Below are positions 31,941 through 40,397 of a DNA stretch of 64,000 nucleotides, piece by piece (positions within the stretch are counted from its first letter, which is position 1; every line of letters starts with the position of its first letter). The notes under the pieces are model-generated. The model made no database searches. It was not told where the DNA came from and worked only from the letters and a program-made list of their open reading frames with translations. The position numbers were made by a program, and so were the translations under genes. The DNA lies in contig JACKJK010000007.1 in NCBI GenBank assembly GCA_020637985.1, positions 186,001 to 250,000 of the forward strand, read 5' to 3'. The stretch comes from Rhodobiaceae bacterium (GTDB taxonomy: Bacteria > Pseudomonadota > Alphaproteobacteria > Rhizobiales > Tepidamorphaceae).

Positions 31941-32981
31941 ATGGCACAATCGCCCAAGGCAGGCACCCGAAAGTCCGCTGCGAAGAAATCCGACGCAAGG
32001 AGCAGGGCGAATGGGCCGGCGCCATTGTCGCGGGACGAGGAAACCGAGGCGTACCGGATGATGCTGCTGATCCGGCGCTTCGAGGAGAAGGCCGGCCAGA
32101 TGTACGGCATGGGCCTGATCGGCGGCTTCTGCCACCTCTACATCGGCCAGGAAGCGGTGGTCACGGGCGTGCAGCTTGCGATGCGCGAGGGCGACCAGGT
32201 CATAACCAGCTATCGCGACCACGGCCACATGCTGGCTTGCGGAATGGAAGCGCGCGGCGTGATGGCGGAACTGACAGGGCGCCAGGGCGGCTACTCCAAG
32301 GGCAAGGGCGGCTCGATGCACATGTTCTCCGCCGAGAAGGCCTTCTTCGGCGGCCACGGCATTGTCGGTGCGCAGGTGTCGCTGGGGACCGGACTTGCCT
32401 TCGCCAATCGCTACCGCGACGACGGCAAGGTCTCGCTCACCTATTTCGGGGACGGCGCGTCCAACCAGGGACAGGTCTACGAGAGCTTCAACATGGCCAA
32501 GCTCTGGAACCTGCCGGTCGTCTACGTCATCGAGAACAACAAGTACGGCATGGGCACGAGCATCAACCGCTCGTCGTCGACCACCGACCTGTCGCAGCGC
32601 GGCGCCTCCTTCGGCATTCCCGGCGAGCAGGTCGACGGCATGGACGTGCGCGCGGTGAAGGAAGCGGCCGAACGCGCCATCGAGCATGCGCGCTCGGGCA
32701 AGGGGCCTTATATCCTGGAGATGCTGACCTATCGCTACCGCGGCCATTCGATGTCCGACCCGGCGAAATACCGCTCCAAGGAAGAGGTGCAGAAGATGCG
32801 CCAGGAGCACGATCCGATCGAGCAGGTGAAGGCGCGGCTGCTGGCGGAGCATTCGGTCTCCGAGGACGAGCTGAAGGGCATCGACAAGAAGATTCGCGAA
32901 ATCGTTGCCGATGCCGCGGACTTCGCGCAGATCGACCCGGAACCGGACGTCTCGGAACTGTGGACGGACGTGCTGAGATGA
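31941..32981 (+). CDS. pdhA: Pyruvate dehydrogenase E1 component, alpha subunit
   Basis: Thiamine-diphosphate-binding alpha chain of the E1 heterotetramer that decarboxylates pyruvate. The 346-residue product begins with a lysine-rich tail. Then come YIGQEAVVTGVQ, TSYRDHGHML, the TPP-binding motif GDGASNQGQVYE ending at IENN, and the loop YRYRGHSMSDPAKYRS that carries the phosphorylation serines in mitochondrial homologues. I chose the ATG at 31941, with AAGAAGGA upstream; a TTG at 31887 is unlikely. It heads the pdh gene cluster. Confidence 0.96.
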   Translation: MAQSPKAGTRKSAAKKSDARSRANGPAPLSRDEETEAYRMMLLIRRFEEKAGQMYGMGLIGGFCHLYIGQEAVVTGVQLAMREGDQVITSYRDHGHMLACGMEARGVMAELTGRQGGYSKGKGGSMHMFSAEKAFFGGHGIVGAQVSLGTGLAFANRYRDDGKVSLTYFGDGASNQGQVYESFNMAKLWNLPVVYVIENNKYGMGTSINRSSSTTDLSQRGASFGIPGEQVDGMDVRAVKEAAERAIEHARSGKGPYILEMLTYRYRGHSMSDPAKYRSKEEVQKMRQEHDPIEQVKARLLAEHSVSEDELKGIDKKIREIVADAADFAQIDPEPDVSELWTDVLR

Positions 32982-32991
32982 GCCTTCGGCG

Positions 32992-33270
32992 ATGTCTTCC
33001 GGATTCGATGCCTACACCGCGGCGCTCGCGCTTGGCGTGCTGCTGGTTTTCGACGTCTTCTTCTGGCTCGTCGCAGCGACGTTCATCCGCCGGCTGTGGC
33101 AGTTCGCGCACTGGCGGGACAGTGCCGCCGAACGCCAGCGCGTGGCGATCGAACGTGAAGCCAGGCACGGCCCCACGCCGTTCTGGCTGAAGGCACTACG
33201 CGTCCTCCTGATCGTGGCGCTCGTCGCGATCCTGGGGACGAAACTTTGGATGCGCCTGTCCGCCGGTTGA
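32992..33270 (+). CDS. Small two-segment membrane protein of unknown function in the pdh operon
   Basis: A 92-residue protein I do not recognise. It has two predicted membrane segments (about residues 8-31 and 67-88) and a charged loop (RRLWQFAHWRDSAAERQRVA) between. It lies 10 bases after the pdhA stop and 32 bases before pdhB, in the same direction and with the same codon style, so it is very likely translated with them. Its placement between the two E1 subunit genes is unusual. A membrane-docking or unrelated role is possible; nothing in the sequence decides. Confidence 0.65.
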   Translation: MSSGFDAYTAALALGVLLVFDVFFWLVAATFIRRLWQFAHWRDSAAERQRVAIEREARHGPTPFWLKALRVLLIVALVAILGTKLWMRLSAG

Positions 33271-33302
33271 GGCGAGGCGAACGAGAAACAGATGAGGGGT
33301 CC

Positions 33303-34694
33303 ATGCCCATCGACATTCTGATGCCCGCGCTTTCGCCCACCATGGAGGAGGGCACGCTCTCCAAATGGCTGAAGTCCGAGGGCGACACCATCTCCGCCGG
33401 CGATGTCATTGCAGAGATCGAGACCGACAAGGCGACGATGGAGGTCGAGGCGGTCGACGAGGGCGTGCTAGGCAAGGTGCTCGTTCCCGAAGGCAGCGAG
33501 CACGTCAAGGTGAACACGGTCATCGCCGTGATCCTCGGCGAAGGCGAGGACGCAAGCGCGCTGAATGCGGCATCGGCTGCGGCGGCGCCGCCTGCGCCCG
33601 CGCCAGCCCCCGCCGCCGCGCAAGCGCCGGCTGCCCCGCCCGTCCAAACGGCTCCGGGCGCTGCACCACAGGCGCCGGCGCCGGCCGATGCGGAGGTTCC
33701 GGACGGCACGCCGATGGCCGACTTGACGGTGCGCGAGGCGCTGCGCGACGCGATGGCCGAGGAGATGCGCCGCGACCCGGACGTCTTCGTGATGGGCGAG
33801 GAGGTCGCCGAATACCAGGGCGCCTACAAGATCACCCAGGGCATGCTCGACGAGTTCGGGCCGCGCCGGGTCATCGACACGCCGATCACCGAACACGGGT
33901 TTACCGGTATGGCGGTCGGGGCGGCGATGACCGGGCTGAAGCCCATCGTCGAGTTCATGACCTTCAACTTCGCCATGCAGGCGATCGACCACATCATCAA
34001 TTCCGCCGCCAAGACGCTGTACATGTCGGGCGGCCAGATGGGCTGCTCGATCGTGTTTCGCGGCGCTAACGGGGCGGCGGCGCGGGTCGCGGCCCAGCAC
34101 AGCCAGGACTATGCGGCGTGGTACTCGCAGATCCCCGGCCTGCGGGTGGTGGTGCCGTGGTCGGCGGCGGACGCCAAGGGCCTGCTGAAGGCGGCGATCC
34201 GCGACCCCAATCCGGTCATCTTCCTGGAGAACGAGATCCTCTACGGCCACACCTTCCCGGTACCGCAGGTCGAGGACTGGGTGGTGCCGATCGGCCGCGC
34301 CAAGGTGGTTCGCACCGGCGATGCCGCGACGATCGTCTCCTTCGGCATCGGCATGACCTACGCCATGAAGGCGGCGGACGCGCTGGCGCAGGACGGCATC
34401 CAGGCCGAGGTGATCGACCTGCGGACCATCCGCCCGATGGATATCGATACGGTGGTGCAGTCGGTGAAGAAGACCGGCCGCGTCATTTCCGTCGAGGAGG
34501 GCTGGCCGCAGTCCGGCGTCGGTGCAGAGATCGGCATGCGGGTCACCGAGCTTGCCTTCGACTGGCTGGATGCGCCGCCGGTTCGGGTGTGCGGCAAGGA
34601 CGTGCCGATGCCCTATGCGGCGAACCTCGAAAAGCTCGCCCTGCCGAACGTCGACGAGGTCGTCGCGGCGGTGAAGAGCACGCTGTACCTGTGA
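33303..34694 (+). CDS. pdhB: Pyruvate dehydrogenase E1 component, beta subunit with lipoyl domain
   Basis: Beta chain of the E1 heterotetramer. The 463-residue product starts with a complete lipoyl domain (about residues 1-80; lipoylated lysine in EIETDKATMEVE). An alanine/proline-rich hinge (about 85-140) and the transketolase-like beta domain (from LTVREALRDAMAEEM) follow. The extra lipoyl domain on E1-beta is a known feature of alphaproteobacteria. This domain is nearly identical to the one at the start of pdhC, which suggests duplication. The ATG at 33303 is followed by MPIDILMPALSPTMEEG, the standard beginning. Confidence 0.96.
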   Translation: MPIDILMPALSPTMEEGTLSKWLKSEGDTISAGDVIAEIETDKATMEVEAVDEGVLGKVLVPEGSEHVKVNTVIAVILGEGEDASALNAASAAAAPPAPAPAPAAAQAPAAPPVQTAPGAAPQAPAPADAEVPDGTPMADLTVREALRDAMAEEMRRDPDVFVMGEEVAEYQGAYKITQGMLDEFGPRRVIDTPITEHGFTGMAVGAAMTGLKPIVEFMTFNFAMQAIDHIINSAAKTLYMSGGQMGCSIVFRGANGAAARVAAQHSQDYAAWYSQIPGLRVVVPWSAADAKGLLKAAIRDPNPVIFLENEILYGHTFPVPQVEDWVVPIGRAKVVRTGDAATIVSFGIGMTYAMKAADALAQDGIQAEVIDLRTIRPMDIDTVVQSVKKTGRVISVEEGWPQSGVGAEIGMRVTELAFDWLDAPPVRVCGKDVPMPYAANLEKLALPNVDEVVAAVKSTLYL

Positions 34695-34737
34695 ATATCC
34701 GCGCGGCTTGACGCCGCCAAACGGAAGCGAAGCCAAG

Positions 34738-36099
34738 ATGCCGATCAATATTCTGATGCCCGCGCTGTCGCCTACGATGGAAGAGGGCACGCTCGCCAAG
34801 TGGCATGTGAAGGAGGGTGACAGCGTCACCTCCGGCGACGTCATTGCCGAGATCGAGACCGACAAGGCGACCATGGAAGTGGAAGCCGTAGACGAGGGCA
34901 AGGTCGGCAAGATCCTCGTTGCCGAGGGCACCGAGCACGTCAAGGTCAACGAGCTGATCGCCGTTCTGCTGGAAGAGGGCGAGGACGCGGGCGCGATCGC
35001 GTCGGCGCCAGCGGCGGCTGCACCGGTGGCACCAGCGCCAGCGCCTGCCGCTCCAGCGGCGGCTCCAGCCGCGGCCGCGCCTGCTGCTGGGACGGCGCTA
35101 ACTCCGGCTGTGCCCGCTGCTCCGGCGGCAGTGCCGTCGTCTTCGGGCGGGCGTGTGTTCGCCTCGCCGCTGGCACGCCGCATCGCGAAGGAGAAGGGTG
35201 TCGACATCGCCTCGATCGCGGGCACGGGTCCGCACGGGCGCATCGTCAGGAAGGACGTCGAGGCGGCGATATCCGGCGGCACGGCAAGGCGTGCCGGTGC
35301 GCCTGCGACAGCCGCTGCTCCGGCGGCAGTTGCTGCGCCTGCGGCTTCGATGGCAACCGGTCCGTCGGATGCGCAGGTCATGAAGATGTTCGCGGATGGC
35401 TCTTTCGAGGTCATTGCGCACGACAACATGCGCAAGGTGATTGCGCGGCGCCTGACGGAAGCCAAGTCGACCATCCCGCATTTCTACCTGACCGTGGACT
35501 GCCAGATCGACGCGCTGCTGAAGCTGCGCGGCGAGATCAACGCCGCAGCACCCGGCAAGGACGGCAAGCCGGCCTACAAGGTGTCGGTCAACGACATGGT
35601 CATCAAGGCGCTGGCGAAGGCGCTGCGCGCGGTGCCCGACGCCAACGTTACGTGGACCGACGCCGGCATGCTGAAGCATTCGAAGGTCGATGTCGGCGTT
35701 GCGGTTTCGATCCCTGGCGGGCTCATCACGCCGGTCGTGCGCGACGCGGATGTGAAGCCGCTGTCGGTCATGGCGAACGAGATGAAGGACTTTGCGGGCC
35801 GGGCGCGCGAGCGCAAGCTGAAGCCCGAGGAATACCAGGGCGGCACGACCGCGGTGTCCAACCTCGGCATGTTTGGCGTGAAGGATTTCGCAGCGGTCAT
35901 CAACCCGCCGCACGCAACCATCTTGGCGGTCGGGGCGGGCGAACAGCGCGCGGTGGTGAAGGACGGGGCCGTCGCGGTCGCCACCGTGATGTCGGTGACA
36001 CTGTCGACCGATCACCGCGCCGTCGACGGCGCGCTGGGCGCGGAACTGCTGGATGCCTTCCGCCGATACATCGAGAATCCCATGGGGATGCTGGTCTGA
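34738..36099 (+). CDS. pdhC: Dihydrolipoamide acetyltransferase (E2) of pyruvate dehydrogenase
   Basis: Core acetyltransferase passing the acetyl group to CoA. The 453 residues run: one lipoyl domain (about 1-80, lysine in ETDKATMEVE), an alanine/proline hinge, and the E1/E3-binding domain (FASPLARRIAKEKGVDIASI). A second hinge follows, then the catalytic domain starting near residue 220 with the active-site histidine in TLSTDHRAVDGALGAELL. The ATG at 34738 follows AGCGAAGCCAAG. It is 43 bases after pdhB, clearly co-transcribed. Confidence 0.96.
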   Translation: MPINILMPALSPTMEEGTLAKWHVKEGDSVTSGDVIAEIETDKATMEVEAVDEGKVGKILVAEGTEHVKVNELIAVLLEEGEDAGAIASAPAAAAPVAPAPAPAAPAAAPAAAAPAAGTALTPAVPAAPAAVPSSSGGRVFASPLARRIAKEKGVDIASIAGTGPHGRIVRKDVEAAISGGTARRAGAPATAAAPAAVAAPAASMATGPSDAQVMKMFADGSFEVIAHDNMRKVIARRLTEAKSTIPHFYLTVDCQIDALLKLRGEINAAAPGKDGKPAYKVSVNDMVIKALAKALRAVPDANVTWTDAGMLKHSKVDVGVAVSIPGGLITPVVRDADVKPLSVMANEMKDFAGRARERKLKPEEYQGGTTAVSNLGMFGVKDFAAVINPPHATILAVGAGEQRAVVKDGAVAVATVMSVTLSTDHRAVDGALGAELLDAFRRYIENPMGMLV

Positions 36100-36115
36100 G
36101 AGCCGGCGCGCCACG

Positions 36116-36235
36116 ATGCGAGACGTGCTGGAAATCCTGGGTCTGCTCGGGCTTCCGGCGGTGATTGCCACCATGCTCCTTGCGCGGATGGGGAAACGCA
36201 GGCAAGAGCGGCAACCGGACGACGGAGACGATTAG
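36116..36235 (+). CDS. Possible 39-residue single-segment membrane peptide
   Basis: A short open frame 16 bases after pdhC, with the same orientation. It encodes one hydrophobic segment (about residues 5-24, LEILGLLGLPAVIATMLL), then a basic cluster (MGKRRQERQ) and an acidic end. This layout is typical of real small inner-membrane proteins. The ribosome site is weak and there is no family I recognise. It could be a chance frame; context and layout favour a gene slightly. Confidence 0.4.
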   Translation: MRDVLEILGLLGLPAVIATMLLARMGKRRQERQPDDGDD

Positions 36236-36343
36236 CCAGGCTTTGCGCTGGCGCAACGGATACGGAATTGCCCGGCCTAGGCTGGATGCGTTCAGTCCAA
36301 CCAGGCAGAACAGCCGAACAGACAAGAAACAAGGAGGGCATCG

Positions 36344-36580
36344 ATGACCCACACGCCGCACGAACTGCACGAGGAATTCCCGGAGCACGCGGAGCGCATT
36401 CACGAGTTGAAGACGAGCAATGCGCATTTCGCGCATCTCTTCGACACGTACCACGAGATCAACCGTGCCGTTCATCGCGCCGAAACCGACGTCGAGCCGA
36501 CGGACGATTTCCACCTCGAGGACATGAAGAAGCAGCGGCTTCTTCTGCTCGATCAATTGGCCGAAATGCTGCGGGGCTGA
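36344..36580 (+). CDS. YdcH-family protein (DUF465)
   Basis: A 78-residue, charged, helical protein of the DUF465/YdcH family: HELHEEFPEHAERIHELK and NAHFAHLFDTYHEINRAVHR are the family signature, and HLEDMKKQRLLLLDQLAEML is the second helix. Its function is unknown. A strong ribosome site, AAGGAGGG, lies 7 bases before the ATG. It sits between pdhC and lpd and is presumably co-transcribed. Confidence 0.85.
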   Translation: MTHTPHELHEEFPEHAERIHELKTSNAHFAHLFDTYHEINRAVHRAETDVEPTDDFHLEDMKKQRLLLLDQLAEMLRG

Positions 36581-36599
36581 CGCTCCGGACATCGATACG

Positions 36600-36620
36600 G
36601 CGCGGGGCGCGGCCCCGCGC
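36600..36620 (+). other. Strong GC hairpin between the YdcH gene and lpd
   Basis: GCGCGGGGC (36600-36608) and GCCCCGCGC (36612-36620) form a perfect 9-bp stem with a 3-base loop, 27 bases before the lpd start. It has no T tract. It may set relative expression of lpd and the upstream pdh genes by partial termination or RNA processing. Confidence 0.45.
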
Positions 36621-36646
36621 TGCAACCCGAAGGCAGGATGCAGGAC

Positions 36647-38086
36647 ATGGCCGACAGTTACGACGTGATCATCATCGGCGCCGGGCCGGGCGGCTATGTC
36701 ACCGCCATCCGTTCTGCGCAGCTTGGCCTGAAGACGGCGATCGTGGAGCGCGAGCACCTCGGCGGCATCTGTCTCAACTGGGGCTGCATCCCGACGAAGG
36801 CGCTGCTACGGTCAGCCGAGATCTACCACTACATGCAGCACGCCAAGGACTACGGGCTGTCGGTGCAGGGCGCGTCGTTCGACCCGGCTGCGGTGGTGAA
36901 GCGTTCGCGCGGCGTTTCGGGACAGCTCAACGGCGGCGTCGGCTTTCTGCTGAAGAAGAACAAGGTCGACGTGATCTGGGGCGAGGCGAAGATCACCAGG
37001 CCCGGCGAGGTCGTCGTCTCGAAGACCGCCAAGCCGGCCATGCAGCCGCAGAATCCGGTGCCCAAGGGCATCAAGGAACCCGGCACCTACACGGCCAAGC
37101 ACATCATCGTGGCGACCGGCGCGCGGCCGCGCGTCATCCCAGGCATCGAGCCGGACGGCAAGCAGATCTGGACCTATTTCGAGGCGATGGTGCCGGACGC
37201 CATGCCGAAATCGCTGCTGGTGATGGGTTCGGGCGCGATCGGCATCGAGTTCGCCAGCTTCTACAAGACCATGGGCACCGAGGTGACGGTCGTCGAACTG
37301 CTGCCGCAGATCATGCCGGTGGAGGACGCCGAGATCGCGGCTATCGCGCGCAAGCAGCTGGAAAAGCAGGGGCTGAAGATCATCACCGACGCCAAGGTGT
37401 CGAAGGTCACGAAGAGTGCAACCGGCGTTACCGCAACCGTCGAGACGAAGGACGGCAAGAGCCAGGAGATTTCGGCCGAAAAGCTGATTTCGGCAGTCGG
37501 CGTCGTCGGCAACATCGAGAATCTCGGTCTTGAAGCGCTCGGCGTGAAGACCGACCGCGGCTGCGTGGTGGTCGACGGCTTCGGGCGCACCAACGTTGCC
37601 GGCATCCATGCCATCGGCGATGTCGCCGGTCCGCCGATGCTCGCCCACAAGGCAGAACACGAGGGCGTCATCTGCGTGGAAAAGATCGCCGGCAAGGACG
37701 CCCACCCGATGGACAAGCTGAAGATACCTGGCTGCACCTATTGCCATCCGCAGGTCGCGTCCGTGGGCCTGACGGAGGCGAAGGCCAAGGAGGCCGGTTA
37801 CACGGTGAAGGTCGGGCGGTTCCCGTTCATGGGCAACGGCAAGGCGATCGCGCTCGGCGAACCGGATGGTCTCATCAAGACGGTGTTCGATGCCAAGACC
37901 GGGCAGCTGCTCGGCGCGCACATGGTGGGCGCGGAAGTGACCGAGCTGATCCAGGGCTTCGTCGTGGCGATGAACCTGGAGACGACCGAGGAAGAGCTGA
38001 TGCACACGGTCTTCCCGCATCCCACGCTGTCCGAAATGATGCATGAGAGCGCTCTGGACGCCTACGGCCGGGCAATCCATATCTAG
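36647..38086 (+). CDS. lpdA: Dihydrolipoyl dehydrogenase (E3)
   Basis: FAD-dependent disulfide reductase that reoxidises the lipoyl groups of E2 and makes NADH. The 479-residue product has the N-terminal FAD motif DVIIIGAGPGGYVTAI, the redox cysteines in GGICLNWGCIPTKALL, the NAD motif GSGAIGIEFASF, AIGDVAGPPMLAHKA, and the C-terminal His-Glu pair in TVFPHPTLSEMMHES. I chose the ATG at 36647 because AGGA lies 8 bases upstream and homologues begin at MADSYDVIII; the ATG at 36638 is equally in frame. As the pdh-linked copy it most likely serves the pyruvate complex. Confidence 0.94.
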   Translation: MADSYDVIIIGAGPGGYVTAIRSAQLGLKTAIVEREHLGGICLNWGCIPTKALLRSAEIYHYMQHAKDYGLSVQGASFDPAAVVKRSRGVSGQLNGGVGFLLKKNKVDVIWGEAKITRPGEVVVSKTAKPAMQPQNPVPKGIKEPGTYTAKHIIVATGARPRVIPGIEPDGKQIWTYFEAMVPDAMPKSLLVMGSGAIGIEFASFYKTMGTEVTVVELLPQIMPVEDAEIAAIARKQLEKQGLKIITDAKVSKVTKSATGVTATVETKDGKSQEISAEKLISAVGVVGNIENLGLEALGVKTDRGCVVVDGFGRTNVAGIHAIGDVAGPPMLAHKAEHEGVICVEKIAGKDAHPMDKLKIPGCTYCHPQVASVGLTEAKAKEAGYTVKVGRFPFMGNGKAIALGEPDGLIKTVFDAKTGQLLGAHMVGAEVTELIQGFVVAMNLETTEEELMHTVFPHPTLSEMMHESALDAYGRAIHI

Positions 38087-38146
38087 GCTCGCGTGCTGCG
38101 CTGCGTCGGCGGGGCACGGCAGACAACCGAGGAAAGGATTTTCGCC

Positions 38147-38395
38147 ATGGACGCCAAGTCGCTCCTCATCTTCCTGCTCATCGGCCTTGTCGCAGGCTGG
38201 CTCGCCAGCTTCATCGTCGGCGGGGGCGGGCTGGTGCGCTACCTGCTGACCGGTGTCGTCGGGTCCTTCGTCGGCGGCTGGCTTGCCGCGCAGTTCAACA
38301 TCCGCCTTGGCCTTGGCAGCGCGCTGGCCGAGCAGATCATCATCTCGACGGCGGGCGCGATCATCGTCGTGCTCGTCGCGCGCATGCTGGCCTGA
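38147..38395 (+). CDS. GlsB/YeaQ/YmgE-family membrane protein
   Basis: An 82-residue protein with three predicted membrane segments and the glycine-rich pattern of this family (LIGLVAGWLASFIVGGGG, LLTGVVGSFVGGWLA). Homologues are small stress-associated membrane proteins, often labelled transglycosylase-associated without proof. The ATG at 38147 follows GAGGAAAGGA. It lies between lpd and lipA in the same direction. Confidence 0.85.
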   Translation: MDAKSLLIFLLIGLVAGWLASFIVGGGGLVRYLLTGVVGSFVGGWLAAQFNIRLGLGSALAEQIIISTAGAIIVVLVARMLA

Positions 38396-38412
38396 TCGCG
38401 CGGGGGGATTTC

Positions 38413-39381
38413 ATGGTCACGGTTGTCGACACGGTTTCCGGCAAGCCGGAGCGGCCGCGCCATCCCGAGAAGGCGCACCGGCCCGACAATCCGATCCAGC
38501 GCAAGCCGGAGTGGATCCGGGTCAAGGCGCCGGGATCGCCGGTCTACAACGAGACCGCGAAGATCGTGCGCAGCAACAAGCTCGTCACCGTCTGCGAGGA
38601 AGCGGGCTGCCCGAACATCGGCGAGTGCTGGTCGAAGAAGCACGCCACTTTCATGATCATGGGCGAGGTGTGCACGCGCGCCTGCGCCTTCTGCAACGTG
38701 CGCACCGGCCTGCCGGACGCGCTTGACAGCGACGAACCGCAACGCGTCGCGGACGCCGTGCTGAAGCTCGGGCTCGAACATGTCGTGGTCACGTCTGTCG
38801 ACCGCGACGACCTCGAGGACGGCGGGGCGCGGCACTTCGCGCAAGTCATCGGCGCGATCCGGCAGGCGAGCCCGAAGACGACCATAGAGGTGCTCACGCC
38901 GGACTTCCTGCGCAAGCCGGGTGCGCTGGAGGTGGTCGTCGAGGCGAAGCCGGATGTCTTCAACCACAACCTGGAAACCGTACCGTCGCTCTATCTGACG
39001 GTACGGCCGGGCGCGCGCTACTTCCACTCGATCCGGCTGCTGCAGCGGGTGAAGGAACTGGACCCGGCGATGTTCACCAAGTCCGGCATCATGGTGGGGC
39101 TGGGCGAGGAACGGAACGAAGTGTTGCAGCTGATGGACGACCTCAGGGTCGCCGACGTCGACTTCCTGACCATCGGGCAGTACCTGCAGCCGACAAAGAA
39201 GCATCACAAGGTGGCGCGTTTCGTGCCGCCGGAGGAGTTCAAGTCCTACGAGACGATCGCCTATGCCAAGGGTTTCGCGATGGTCTCTGCGAGCCCCTTG
39301 ACGCGCTCCTCGCATCACGCCGGCGACGACTTCGCGAAACTGCGCGCCAGGCGCGCGGGCCAGCTTGGCGCGGCACCGTGA
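38413..39381 (+). CDS. lipA: Lipoyl synthase
   Basis: Radical SAM enzyme that inserts two sulfurs into octanoyl groups on lipoyl domains, so it matures the lipoyl domains encoded by pdhB and pdhC upstream. The 322-residue product has the auxiliary cluster cysteines CEEAGCPNIGEC, the SAM cluster CTRACAFC, and the C-terminal motif SPLTRSSHHAGDDF. The ATG at 38413 follows a GGGGGGA ribosome site. The clustering of the complex with its maturase is functionally sensible. Confidence 0.97.
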   Translation: MVTVVDTVSGKPERPRHPEKAHRPDNPIQRKPEWIRVKAPGSPVYNETAKIVRSNKLVTVCEEAGCPNIGECWSKKHATFMIMGEVCTRACAFCNVRTGLPDALDSDEPQRVADAVLKLGLEHVVVTSVDRDDLEDGGARHFAQVIGAIRQASPKTTIEVLTPDFLRKPGALEVVVEAKPDVFNHNLETVPSLYLTVRPGARYFHSIRLLQRVKELDPAMFTKSGIMVGLGEERNEVLQLMDDLRVADVDFLTIGQYLQPTKKHHKVARFVPPEEFKSYETIAYAKGFAMVSASPLTRSSHHAGDDFAKLRARRAGQLGAAP

Positions 39382-39403
39382 TGGCGCCAGCGCCTTTCCC
39401 GGC

Positions 39404-39862
39404 ATGAAGCGATTCGAAACCCGACACACGGTCGCGCATTCTGCCGACGACATGTTCGCGCTCGTCGCGGACGTCGAATCCTACCCGAAGTTCGTGCCGC
39501 TGTGCTCGGCGCTGCGCGTGCGCAGCCGCAAGAGCGATGCAACGGGACGAGAACTGGTCGTCGCGGACATGACGGTCGCCTACAAGCTGATCCGCGAGAC
39601 CTACACCAGCCGCATCCTGCTCGACCGCGCCGGGCTTGCCATCGACGTGTCCAACATCGACGGGCCGTTCAAGCTGCTGGAAAACACCTGGCGCTTCGTG
39701 CCGGTCGACGAGACGTCCTGCGAGGTTGCCTTCACGCTGGCCTATGCGTTCAAGAGCCGGACGTTCGAAGCCGTCGCGGGGCTCGTCTTCGACAAGGCGT
39801 TCGGGCGGTTCCTGGAAGCCTTCGAGCAGCGCGCCGATGTGGTCTACGGGGTCCGCGCCTGA
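39404..39862 (+). CDS. COQ10/RatA-type START-domain protein (ubiquinone-binding)
   Basis: A 152-residue polyketide-cyclase/START-fold protein of the COQ10/RatA family. It has RHTVAHSADDMFALVADVESYPKFVPLC at the N-terminus (in part), WRFVPVDETSCEVAF and the C-terminal helix VFDKAFGRFLEAFEQRA. Mitochondrial COQ10 binds and delivers ubiquinone; E. coli RatA has been described as a ribosome-association inhibitor. In alphaproteobacteria the quinone role is more likely. It starts 23 bases after lipA. Confidence 0.85.
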   Translation: MKRFETRHTVAHSADDMFALVADVESYPKFVPLCSALRVRSRKSDATGRELVVADMTVAYKLIRETYTSRILLDRAGLAIDVSNIDGPFKLLENTWRFVPVDETSCEVAFTLAYAFKSRTFEAVAGLVFDKAFGRFLEAFEQRADVVYGVRA

Positions 39863-39880
39863 ACGCGGTTGCAGACAGGC

Positions 39881-40393
39881 TCAGTCCGCTTCCGGCTTGG
39901 CTGCCGACTTGGCAGCTTCGAGCAGCATCTTGAGCGCCTGCTCCGTGCTGGCATCGCGGATTTCCGCGCGGCTTTTCGGCCCGTAACGTTTTTCGACGTG
40001 CACTAGGCGGCTTCCCGGCCCGCAGCAGACGAAATGAACCGTGCCCACCGGCTTTTCGTCGCTGCCGCCGGCGGGGCCGGCGATACCGGTGACGGATACG
40101 GCGAGTTCGGCGCGCGAGCGATTGCGCGCGCCTAGCGCCATCTCGCGGGCGACCTCCTCGCTGACCGCGCCGTGCTCGTCGATCAGTTCCTCGGCGACAT
40201 CGAGCATCTCGACCTTGGCGCGGTTGGAATAGGTGACGAAGCCTCGTTCGAACACATCCGACGAACCGGCGATTTCGGTCAGGGCAGAGGCAATCTTGCC
40301 GCCGGTGCAGGATTCCGCGGTCGCCACCATGAGATGGCGCGAGCGGCAGGCGAGGATGAGTGCGCGGGCGAGCGGTTCGTGGCGGCTTGGCAT
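39881..40393 (-). CDS. pncC: CinA C-terminal-type nicotinamide-nucleotide amidohydrolase
   Basis: A 170-residue stand-alone CinA C-terminal domain, which deamidates nicotinamide mononucleotide to recycle pyridine nucleotides. The family signature is VATAESCTGGKIASALTEIAGSS near residue 25, with the catalytic serine and GFVTYSNRAKVEMLDV. The second signature is AVSVTGIAGPAGGSDEKPVGTVHF. I chose the ATG at 40393, 4 bases downstream of the ispDF stop; the longer frame from 40429 would overlap ispDF. The two are probably one operon. Confidence 0.9.
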   Translation of the reverse strand: MPSRHEPLARALILACRSRHLMVATAESCTGGKIASALTEIAGSSDVFERGFVTYSNRAKVEMLDVAEELIDEHGAVSEEVAREMALGARNRSRAELAVSVTGIAGPAGGSDEKPVGTVHFVCCGPGSRLVHVEKRYGPKSRAEIRDASTEQALKMLLEAAKSAAKPEAD

Positions 40394-40397
40394 GGCG

